A DNA stretch of 5,372 nucleotides from Alistipes sp. (lineage in GTDB: Bacteria; Bacteroidota; Bacteroidia; Bacteroidales; Rikenellaceae): contig JAFOCZ010000162.1 of assembly GCA_017380955.1 (NCBI GenBank), positions 1 to 5,372 on the forward strand, in the 5' to 3' direction. Within the stretch, counting starts at the first letter, position 1; every line of letters starts with the position of its first letter. A program made the translations under genes and the position numbers. Under the pieces are notes generated by a model, which had not been told where the DNA came from, made no database searches, and saw nothing but the letters and a program-made list of their open reading frames with translations. This document shows, piece by piece, positions 1 through 5,372 of the stretch.

Positions 1-312
1 GATAGCACAAATGTGTCGTTCTGGAATACGTCGCGTGCTATGGCAGAGATGGGCGGTATGCCTAAGTTTGTGGCAAATGGCTGGGCAGCAAAGGATTATA
101 CGCATATCAACTTCCAGGGTGGAAGACGCATCGCCCAGCAGTTGGCATACGCCATCATAGAGCCAGTATGTGCACTTCTCGAGCGCCGTGAGGCAGAGGC
201 CGAGGAGGCAAAGCGCCGAGCAACAATAGTGATGCCCGAAGAACCAACATCGTTGCACACCTTCGACCTTAGTGTCGGTGGCGTCGCTCCATACGTTGAG
301 GATTATAAATAG
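1..312 (+). CDS. SGNH/GDSL-type hydrolase, C-terminal fragment (5' end outside window)
   Basis: The frame is open from base 1 (D-S-T-N-V-S-F-W-N-T...) to a TAG at 310-312, so this is the last 103 codons of a longer gene; the GTG at 13 is internal and not a start. The diagnostic part is W-A-A-K-D-Y-T-H, the DxxH block of SGNH hydrolases, with the catalytic Asp codon at 94-96 and His at 103-105. It is followed by I-N-F-Q-G-G-R-R-I-A, the helix after the catalytic His in this family. The preceding F-W-N-T...G-G-M-P-K segment is also typical of Bacteroidota SGNH proteins encoded beside MBOAT genes. The last ~50 residues form an Ala/Glu/Arg-rich helix-like tail and a short end without a domain I recognise. 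The MBOAT gene starts 8 nt downstream. Known partner systems use such hydrolases as O-acetyltransferases or esterases acting on extracytoplasmic glycans; which reaction applies here is not visible, nor is the signal peptide or catalytic Ser, which lie outside the window. Confidence 0.85.
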   Translation, partial: DSTNVSFWNTSRAMAEMGGMPKFVANGWAAKDYTHINFQGGRRIAQQLAYAIIEPVCALLERREAEAEEAKRRATIVMPEEPTSLHTFDLSVGGVAPYVEDYK

Positions 313-320
313 TGTGAGAG

Positions 321-1883
321 ATGGTTATGGAGTGGTTAAATAGCGCTATTGCAACACTTTTTGCCTTCGACGGCGATAGTGTAGAGCGTCTGTTGGCGTT
401 GCTTCGCTACGATGAGTCGTCGCCATTGACCCTCACCACAGGCTTCTTCCTGGTGGCCTTCCTTATCTTTGGCATCGGCTATGTAGTGTTGCGTGGCAAG
501 GCACGCTTGCGTACTTTGTACGTTGTGCTCTTCTCGTTATACTTCTACTACAAACTATCGGGTGTATACATCTTGCTGCTGCTCTTTGTGGCGGTCAGCG
601 ACTTCCTTATAGGGCGTGGTGTGTCGCGCCGTGTGGAGGAGGGTTGCTCCGCGAAGGCTCTTGTGGCGCTCAGTGTGGTTATCAACGTTGCGATACTTGT
701 ATATTTCAAGGCTACAAACTTCTTCGTGGGTGTTGTCAACGACCTCTATGGCTCGGGAACACTCGACTGGCAGAGTGTTGTGGTGCCTGCCGGTGTGTCG
801 TTCTTTGTGTTTCAGTCTATAGCCTATGTTGTCGATATATCGCGAGGCGTAATAAGGCCTCTCACTCGCTTTTCGGACTACCTCTTTATGTTGTCCTTCT
901 TCCCGAAGATGTTCCTCGGTCCGTTGGTCAAGGCTCGTGAGTTTATACCGCAGATAGAGGCCGAGAGGGTAGTGGTGTCGCGTGAGGATTTCGGACGTGC
1001 GGTGTCGCTCATAGCGGGAGGTGTTGTCAAGTATGCCATCATCGCCAAGAGCATAGGCGTGTTGTTCGTAGCCCCAGCCTTCGCCGGCGAGATGGGCGAT
1101 GGCGGTGTTGTGGCGCTTATGGCTATCTACGGCTTTACGTTGCAGATATATTGCGACTTCTCGGGATACTCCGACATTGCACAGGGTGTGGCGCTTATGA
1201 TGGGTTTCCGACTCCCCGATAACTTCGATGCTCCCTACCACTCTGCTACCATCACAGAGTTTTGGCGCAGATGGCATATCTCGCTCTCGACGTGGCTCAA
1301 GGATTACCTCTATATCTCGTTGGGAGGTAACCGCAAGGGTGCTTTCCGCACATACTTAAACCTCATCATCACAATGTTCCTCGGAGGATTGTGGCACGGC
1401 GTGGGGTTGACATTTATGGCGTGGGGATTGCTGCACGGCGTGGCTCTCGCACTGCATAAGGTGTGGCTGAAGGTTATCCCTGGCGCAAAGACCTTGGGTA
1501 GCGATATGAAGCCTGTGTGGAGGGTGGTGGCTACGGTGTTTACCTTTCACCTCGTGGCATTCGGATGGCTGTTGTTTACGGCAAAGGATATGACCGTTGT
1601 GGGTGCTATGCTCCACAACATTGCGTATAACTTCTCGTGGGCGGATGTAGTGCCTATGGTTGAGAAGTCGGGTGTGGTGTTTGTGCTTATGGCCATAGGC
1701 TATCTGTTGCATATGTTGCCACGCCGTGCGGATGAGGCGCTGCGTCGTGGTGTGGTGCGCAGTGGCTTTGTGGGACAGTGGTTGTTAATGGTTGTTGCTA
1801 TATGGATGGTCGTGCAGTGCAATATGCTCCTTGCTGCGGAGGCTGGTGCTGCGGCAGGATTACCTATATATGCAGCATTTTAA
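321..1883 (+). CDS. MBOAT family O-acyltransferase (AlgI/DltB-like), multi-pass membrane protein
   Basis: This 520-residue protein has the length and layout of AlgI-type membrane-bound O-acyltransferases, which move acyl groups (acetyl in AlgI) across the cytoplasmic membrane for modification of surface glycans. Hydrophobic segments run through the whole protein, for example residues 39-57, 64-78, 82-98, 112-128, 154-172 and 263-280. Family blocks are clear: V-P-A-G-V-S-F-F-V-F-Q near 155-165, F-F-P-K-M-F-L-G-P near 193-201, Y-C-D-F-S-G-Y-S-D-I-A-Q-G at 277-289, F-W-R-R-W-H-I-S-L-S-T-W-L at 314-326 with conserved H319, and G-G-L-W-H-G at 355-360 with H359, the expected catalytic His. An in-frame TGA at 315-317 limits the start to ATG 321 or ATG 327 (Met3). 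The GAGAG at 316-320 sits better before 327, so Met3 is a real alternative. The upstream SGNH hydrolase is the expected periplasmic partner. The acyl acceptor is unknown. Codons favour Ser TCG and use ATA freely. Confidence 0.95.
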   Translation: MVMEWLNSAIATLFAFDGDSVERLLALLRYDESSPLTLTTGFFLVAFLIFGIGYVVLRGKARLRTLYVVLFSLYFYYKLSGVYILLLLFVAVSDFLIGRGVSRRVEEGCSAKALVALSVVINVAILVYFKATNFFVGVVNDLYGSGTLDWQSVVVPAGVSFFVFQSIAYVVDISRGVIRPLTRFSDYLFMLSFFPKMFLGPLVKAREFIPQIEAERVVVSREDFGRAVSLIAGGVVKYAIIAKSIGVLFVAPAFAGEMGDGGVVALMAIYGFTLQIYCDFSGYSDIAQGVALMMGFRLPDNFDAPYHSATITEFWRRWHISLSTWLKDYLYISLGGNRKGAFRTYLNLIITMFLGGLWHGVGLTFMAWGLLHGVALALHKVWLKVIPGAKTLGSDMKPVWRVVATVFTFHLVAFGWLLFTAKDMTVVGAMLHNIAYNFSWADVVPMVEKSGVVFVLMAIGYLLHMLPRRADEALRRGVVRSGFVGQWLLMVVAIWMVVQCNMLLAAEAGAAAGLPIYAAF

Positions 1884-1894
1884 ACTAAGCGAAG

Positions 1895-2482
1895 ATGAAC
1901 GATATCAGGTGGGATTGGGGACTTTTCGAGGTATTGAACTTCGACGGCCCAGAGTGGTTGGATGGCGCTATGACGGCCATCTCGGGTATCAAGATGTGGA
2001 TACCGCTATACATACTTATTATATATATGGTATGGCGTCGTTGTGGCTGGCGTGGTGTTGTGGCGCTACTTGTGGCGATGGGTGCGGCAATAGGTCTTGC
2101 GGATATCGTGGCGGGAGTCTTTAAGCATCAGGGTATCCTTGCAAACCTGCTCCCCGAGTTCCCGGTGCGTCTGCGCCCTATGCATAGCGAGGGTCTGGAC
2201 TTTGCGACTAACGGATACTATACAAGTTATGTCAACGGCACTGTGTCGGCACATACGGCAACCATCGTGGCGATAACCATCATAGGTATCTATGCCGTTG
2301 CCAAGAGGTGGTTTACGCCGCTGATGATTTTTGTGGCGATACTCATATGCTACTCGCGTATCTACCTTGCGTGTCACTTCCCTCAGGATATCCTGCTGGG
2401 GGCACTCCTGGGCGCTGTGGCGGGATTATGTGGTGTGTGGATGTTTAGGGGCGTTATTCGAATAACGACAAAAACACGATAG
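1895..2482 (+). CDS. PAP2-family membrane phosphatase with an expanded first motif
   Basis: This is a 195-residue membrane protein of the type 2 phosphatidic acid phosphatase superfamily, whose members hydrolyse lipid phosphates or pyrophosphates such as undecaprenyl pyrophosphate, phosphatidylglycerol phosphate or lipid A phosphate. The second and third signature motifs are present: V-S-A-H-T with S118 and H120 (canonical PSGH reduced to SxH, as in many Bacteroidota members), and S-R-I-Y-L-A-C-H-F-P-Q-D at 154-165 with R155, H161 and D165 in the exact SRx5Hx3D spacing. Motif one ends in R94-P95, but the nearest upstream Lys that fits is K77, giving a 16-residue gap where the family has six. 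Hydrophobic helices lie near 33-47, 54-75, 122-137, 141-153 and 166-184, with a basic tail R-I-T-T-K-T-R. An in-frame TAA at 1886-1888 fixes the ATG start. The gene begins 11 nt after the MBOAT stop and is followed by a strong terminator, so it looks like the last gene of that operon. The substrate is not predictable. Confidence 0.88.
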   Translation: MNDIRWDWGLFEVLNFDGPEWLDGAMTAISGIKMWIPLYILIIYMVWRRCGWRGVVALLVAMGAAIGLADIVAGVFKHQGILANLLPEFPVRLRPMHSEGLDFATNGYYTSYVNGTVSAHTATIVAITIIGIYAVAKRWFTPLMIFVAILICYSRIYLACHFPQDILLGALLGAVAGLCGVWMFRGVIRITTKTR

Positions 2483-2504
2483 AAAACCACAAAATTTCGA
2501 AGAT

Positions 2505-2543
2505 GTGCGCCAGAGATATGTATGGCGCACGTTTTTGTTTTTT
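2505..2543 (+). terminator. Rho-independent terminator of the SGNH-MBOAT-PAP2 operon
   Basis: A perfect 8-bp G/C-rich stem, GTGCGCCA (2505-2512) with TGGCGCAC (2523-2530), encloses a 10-nt loop and is followed at once by a T-rich tract (five T, G, six T; 2532-2543). Bases just before the stem can pair further with the T tract. It lies 22 nt after the PAP2 stop codon and separates the left cluster from nrdJ. Confidence 0.92.
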
Positions 2544-2577
2544 GTGAATAAAGTGTCGAAAAAATATAGTTGCTAAA

Positions 2578-2610
2578 ATTGGGATATCCCATAAAAAATC
2601 ACGAATTTTG
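2578..2610 (+). promoter_or_regulatory. Candidate Bacteroidota-type promoter for nrdJ
   Basis: GAATTTTG at 2603-2610 matches the Bacteroidota -7 element TAnnTTTG at five of six fixed bases. ATTG at 2578-2581, 21 nt upstream, matches the -33 element TTTG at three of four bases. This spacing is within the usual range and would place the transcription start near 2616-2619, giving a leader of roughly 80 nt before the nrdJ start codon. TAAAATTG at 2574-2581 is a rival -7 match but has no -33 element at a suitable distance. The call rests on pattern matching only. Confidence 0.5.
2580..2591. promoter_or_regulatory. Perfect 12-bp palindrome inside the nrdJ promoter, candidate operator
   Basis: TGGGATATCCCA is a perfect 12-bp palindrome in an otherwise A/T-rich intergenic region. 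It overlaps the end of the candidate -33 element and fills the first half of the spacer to the -7 element, a position where a bound dimeric regulator would block RNA polymerase. It does not resemble the published NrdR box (ACACwATATATwGTGT). The regulator is not known, and chance occurrence cannot be excluded. Confidence 0.35.
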
Positions 2611-2618
2611 TATGCCTG

Positions 2619-2631
2619 AATTAGCCTAATT
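2619..2631. repeat. Perfect inverted repeat AATTAG-C-CTAATT near the expected nrdJ transcription start
   Basis: Two 6-bp perfect arms are separated by a single C. The same stretch can also be read as a direct repeat of AATTAG at 2619-2624 and 2628-2633, a 9-bp period. It falls at or just after the transcription start predicted from the candidate promoter, so it could be a second protein-binding site. With a 1-nt spacer it cannot form a normal RNA hairpin. Confidence 0.3.
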
Positions 2632-2657
2632 AGATGAGCAAAGTAGGGCACACCATA

Positions 2658-2678
2658 TTATTATTTGGAAAATAATAA
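2658..2678 (+). repeat. All-A/U hairpin in the nrdJ leader
   Basis: TTATTATTT (2658-2666) and AAATAATAA (2670-2678) are perfect 9-bp arms around a GGA loop, ending 18 nt before the nrdJ start codon. The stem has only A-U pairs, so it would be weak in RNA. The region also acts as the A/T-rich leader that Bacteroidota commonly use in place of a strong Shine-Dalgarno sequence. Confidence 0.35.
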
Positions 2679-2696
2679 CAATAAAAATATATAACA

Positions 2697-5249
2697 ATGA
2701 GTCAAAAGTCTAACACAGAGCAACTTACTACGGTGGCGTATGAGGATGCTGTAGCCGCTTCGAAGGAGTATTTCCAGGGTGATGAACTCGCTGCACAGGT
2801 GTGGGTGAGCAAATATGCCTTGAAGGACTCTTTCGGCAACGTATATGAGACGACCCCTGAGGATATGCACCATCGTATCGCTAAGGAGTTGGCGCGTATC
2901 GAGGCAAACTATCCTAACGGTCTTGCTGAGGATGAGATCTTCGCATTGCTCGACCACTTCCGCTATGTGATTCCACAGGGTGGTCCGATGACAGGTATCG
3001 GCAACAACCTTCAGGTGGCATCACTCTCTAACTGCTTCGTTATCGGTCACAAGAATCCTGCCGACTCTTACGGCGGTATCTTCCGTATGGACGAGGAGCA
3101 GGTGCAACTTATGAAGCGTCGTGGTGGCGTAGGTCACGACCTCTCGCACATCCGTCCTACAGGCAGCCCAGTACTTAACTCTGCCCTCACCTCTACAGGT
3201 ATCGTGCCTTTTATGGAGCGTTACTCAAACTCTACACGCGAGGTGGCGCAGGATGGTCGTCGTGGTGCGTTGATGCTCTCGTTGCTTATCAAGCACCCAG
3301 ATGCCGAGCACTTCATCGATGCTAAGGTAGACACCGGCAAGGTTACCGGCGCTAACGTATCTATCAAGATTGACGATGAGTTTATGCGCGCGGCAGTTGC
3401 TGGTGAGCCATATACACAGCAGTTCCCAATTGGTGTTGAGAACCCTGTTGTTACTCGCCAGATAGATGCCAAGAAGTTGTGGGATAAGATTATCTACAAC
3501 GCCTGGAAGTCTGCAGAGCCTGGTGTGTTGTTCTGGGATACCATCATCCGCGAGAGTGTGCCCGATTGCTATGCCGATGAGGGCTTCCGCACAGTATCTA
3601 CAAACCCTTGTGGCGAGATTCCTCTCTGCCCTTACGATAGTTGCCGTTTGTTGGCGCTCAACCTCTTGAGTTATGTTGAGGCACCTTTCACCAAGGATGC
3701 TAAGTTCAACTTCGACTTGTTCAAGAGCCACGTGGCAAAGGCTATGCGCCTTATGGATGATATCATCGACCTCGAACTCGAGAAGGTAGACCTCATCATC
3801 TCTAAGATTGCCTCAGACCCTGAGGATGACGATGTGCGTCGTGTGGAGTTGGAGTTGTGGCATAAGATTCGTACTATGGCTCTCAAGGGTCGTCGTACAG
3901 GTCTTGGTATCACCGCTGAGGGTGATATGCTCGCTGCTCTCGGCTTGCGCTATGGCTCTGAGGAGGCTATCGACTTTGCCGTAAACGTACACAAGACCTT
4001 GGCAGTGGAGGCATACCGCGCCTCTGTTACTATGGCTAAGGAGCGTGGTGCGTTTGGCGTATACAACTTCGAGAAGGAGCAGGGTAACCCTATGATAGAG
4101 CGTATCTGCGAGGCAGCGCCAGAGTTGCGCGACGAGATGAAGAAGTATGGTCGTCGTAACATCGCTATGCTCACCATCGCACCTACAGGTACTACATCCC
4201 TTATGTCGCAGACTACATCGGGTATCGAGCCTGTGTTCCGCCCTGTGTACAAGCGTCGTCGTAAGATTAACCCTTCGGATAAGGATCAGAATGCTACGTT
4301 TGTGGATGAGACTGGCGAGAAGTTCATAGAGTATTACGTCTTCCACCACCAGTTCGTAAAGTGGTTGGAGATTAACGGCTACGACACCACAAAGTTGCAG
4401 AATATCTCTGACGCAGAACTCGACAAGTGGCTCAAGGCATCGCCATACTACCACGCCACAGCAAACGACATCGACTGGGTTGCTAAGGTTAAGATGCAGG
4501 GTGCTATCCAGAAGTGGGTAGACCACTCTATCTCTGTTACCGTAAACCTCCCTAACGAGGTTACCGAGGCTCTTGTTGCCGATGTATACCGCACAGCGTG
4601 GGAGTCGGGATGTAAGGGTATCACAGTATACCGTGATGGCTGCCGCGATGGCGTATTGCTCGATGTTAAGTCTAAGGATGGCAAGAAGAAGAGTTGCTCA
4701 GATGTTGGCACTATGCGTCGCCCAGAGTCTATACCTGCCGACATCGTGCGTTTCAAGAACGGCAAGGAGGATTGGATTGCCTTCGTAGGTAAGCAGGATG
4801 ACCGCCCTTACGAGATCTTCACAGGTAAGATTGAGGAGGATGCTATGTACATCCCTAAGACCATCACCCACGGTAACATCCTCAAGGTTACCGAGGCTAA
4901 CGGCACCAAGCGTTACGACTTCCAGTACCAGGATCGTTATGGATATATCAACACCATCGGTGGTATCTCACGTCTCTTCGACGAGGAGTTCTGGAACTAC
5001 GCTAAACTTATCTCTGGTGTTCTACGCTACGGTATGCCTATCGACAAGGTAGTGCAACTCGTAGATGGTCTCCACCTCGACTCTGAGACTATCAACACCT
5101 GGAAGAATGGTGTGGAGCGTGCCCTCAAGCAGTACATCAAGAATGGTACACGCGGCAAGGGTCGCTGTCCACAGTGTGGTCAGGAGAATATGGCATACCA
5201 GAATGGTTGTTTGACTTGTATGGCGTGTGGTTATTCCAAGTGCAATTAG
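2697..5249 (+). CDS. nrdJ: Adenosylcobalamin-dependent (class II) ribonucleotide reductase
   Basis: This 850-residue cytosolic enzyme reduces ribonucleotides to deoxyribonucleotides using a radical generated from adenosylcobalamin, so it needs no oxygen and no NrdB-type subunit. The radical-site motif N303-P-C305-G-E307 is intact, with C305 as the thiyl cysteine. C113 (S-N-C-F) and C316, eleven residues after C305, fit the active-site redox pair of class II enzymes. Other family blocks are G-G-V-G-H-D-L-S at 143-150, the phosphate-binding P-T-G-T-T-S at 496-501, G-I-E-P at 509-512 and G-C-K-G-I-T-V-Y-R-D-G at 638-648. The N-terminus shows no ATP-cone. The C-terminus is a cysteine-rich zinc ribbon (C824, C827, C838, C841, C844, C849) as in the Thermotoga NrdJ type. 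The start is firm: an in-frame TAA lies at 2682-2684 and the next Met is residue 57. No Shine-Dalgarno sequence is seen. Codons favour Ser TCT and avoid ATA, unlike the genes to the left, suggesting high expression. It appears monocistronic, flanked by terminators on both sides. Confidence 0.97.
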   Translation: MSQKSNTEQLTTVAYEDAVAASKEYFQGDELAAQVWVSKYALKDSFGNVYETTPEDMHHRIAKELARIEANYPNGLAEDEIFALLDHFRYVIPQGGPMTGIGNNLQVASLSNCFVIGHKNPADSYGGIFRMDEEQVQLMKRRGGVGHDLSHIRPTGSPVLNSALTSTGIVPFMERYSNSTREVAQDGRRGALMLSLLIKHPDAEHFIDAKVDTGKVTGANVSIKIDDEFMRAAVAGEPYTQQFPIGVENPVVTRQIDAKKLWDKIIYNAWKSAEPGVLFWDTIIRESVPDCYADEGFRTVSTNPCGEIPLCPYDSCRLLALNLLSYVEAPFTKDAKFNFDLFKSHVAKAMRLMDDIIDLELEKVDLIISKIASDPEDDDVRRVELELWHKIRTMALKGRRTGLGITAEGDMLAALGLRYGSEEAIDFAVNVHKTLAVEAYRASVTMAKERGAFGVYNFEKEQGNPMIERICEAAPELRDEMKKYGRRNIAMLTIAPTGTTSLMSQTTSGIEPVFRPVYKRRRKINPSDKDQNATFVDETGEKFIEYYVFHHQFVKWLEINGYDTTKLQNISDAELDKWLKASPYYHATANDIDWVAKVKMQGAIQKWVDHSISVTVNLPNEVTEALVADVYRTAWESGCKGITVYRDGCRDGVLLDVKSKDGKKKSCSDVGTMRRPESIPADIVRFKNGKEDWIAFVGKQDDRPYEIFTGKIEEDAMYIPKTITHGNILKVTEANGTKRYDFQYQDRYGYINTIGGISRLFDEEFWNYAKLISGVLRYGMPIDKVVQLVDGLHLDSETINTWKNGVERALKQYIKNGTRGKGRCPQCGQENMAYQNGCLTCMACGYSKCN

Positions 5250-5261
5250 TTTTCGATTTAT

Positions 5262-5281
5262 ATAGGGCATCTTCGTCCTAT
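5262..5281 (+). other. Small hairpin between the nrdJ stop and its terminator
   Basis: ATAGGGC (5262-5268) pairs with GTCCTAT (5275-5281), seven pairs including one G-U, around a 6-nt loop. No T tract follows, so it is not an intrinsic terminator itself. It begins 13 nt after the nrdJ stop and could protect the mRNA 3' end, or be chance. Confidence 0.35.
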
Positions 5282-5288
5282 CCTAAAC

Positions 5289-5337
5289 AAAATATCGTGG
5301 GCTGTACGTCAAGTACTATCCCACGATATTTTTTATT
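5289..5337 (+). terminator. Long-stem intrinsic terminator after nrdJ, possibly bidirectional
   Basis: AAAATATCGTGGG (5289-5301) and CCCACGATATTTT (5320-5332) form a perfect 13-bp stem, followed by further T and A (5333-5337). The 18-nt loop can fold again, with GTAC (5304-5307) pairing to GTAC (5313-5316). The left arm begins with an A tract, so on the opposite strand the hairpin is also followed by T-rich sequence and could stop a convergent transcript. The last bases, 5338-5372, hold no gene or site that I can support. Confidence 0.9.
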
Positions 5338-5372
5338 ACGATAGAACAAATCTGCTCCTCTAAAATCAAAAA

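Noticed and set aside
13..312. A complete small protein starting at GTG 13
   Set aside because: The frame is open to the window edge, and the content is the C-terminal DxxH block of a larger SGNH hydrolase, so this is a truncated view of a longer gene.
555..1277. Minus-strand open frame of 240 codons antisense to the MBOAT gene
   Set aside because: The + strand frame has unambiguous MBOAT motifs. The antisense product is His/Arg/Tyr-rich with no recognisable domain, as expected from a codon-bias shadow.
2483..2696. Minus-strand short frames across the intergenic region
   Set aside because: They run through the terminator and the A/T-rich leader, have low-complexity products and overlap the PAP2 3' end; none looks coding.
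2544..2696. Cobalamin riboswitch upstream of the B12-dependent reductase
   Set aside because: The predicted leader is only about 80 nt, has no B12-box-like GCCACTG sequence and lacks the G/C-rich helices of that riboswitch.
2555..2696. NrdR boxes in the nrdJ promoter
   Set aside because: Several A/T runs (such as AAAATATAG and AAATATATAAC) resemble the box core, but no pair of properly spaced ACACwATATATwGTGT-like sites is present.
3813..4526. Minus-strand open frame of 237 codons antisense to nrdJ
   Set aside because: It lies wholly within a well-conserved enzyme gene, has no recognisable motif and no promoter or ribosome-binding context; it is a shadow.
5333..5370. 3' end of a convergent minus-strand gene at the right edge
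   Set aside because: One minus-strand frame is open from 5370 but runs through the terminator stem for only 30 codons and shows no family signature; the window is too short to support a call.

Overview
The window looks like a stretch of a Bacteroidota chromosome, most likely a gut-type member of the order Bacteroidales. The evidence is an SGNH-hydrolase/MBOAT gene pair of the kind common in that phylum, start codons with little or no Shine-Dalgarno sequence but A/T-rich leaders, a candidate promoter resembling the Bacteroidota -33/-7 type (TTTG and TAnnTTTG), and a long B12-dependent ribonucleotide reductase of the type found there. Genus cannot be fixed from the sequence alone. All genes are on the + strand and there is no RNA gene, insertion sequence or CRISPR array.

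Left block (1-2543): a tight three-gene cluster. It starts with the 3' end of an SGNH/GDSL-type hydrolase (cut by the window edge), then an AlgI-like membrane-bound O-acyltransferase (MBOAT), then a PAP2-family membrane phosphatase. Gaps are 8 and 11 nt, there is no terminator between the genes, and a strong intrinsic terminator follows the last one, so they are probably one transcript. The MBOAT and SGNH proteins probably act together in O-acylation (likely O-acetylation) of an extracytoplasmic glycan. The PAP2 protein, which carries an apparent 10-residue expansion in its first phosphatase motif, may act on a lipid phosphate or lipid pyrophosphate in the same membrane. That last link is inference.

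Middle (2483-2696): a 214-bp intergenic region holding the terminator of the first operon, a candidate promoter for the next gene with a perfect 12-bp palindrome between its two elements, a second perfect inverted repeat close to the expected transcription start, and an all-A/U hairpin just before the start codon.

Right block (2697-5337): a complete 850-residue class II (adenosylcobalamin-dependent) ribonucleotide reductase, nrdJ, with all recognisable catalytic residues and a C-terminal cysteine-rich zinc-ribbon tail. Its codon choice differs strongly from the left block (Ser TCT rather than TCG, few ATA codons), as expected of a highly expressed housekeeping gene. It ends in a small hairpin and then a long-stem intrinsic terminator. 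The last ~35 bases hold nothing I can assign.

I see no clearly undescribed system. The points most worth a second look are the PAP2 motif expansion with its linkage to the MBOAT operon, and the palindrome inside the nrdJ promoter.
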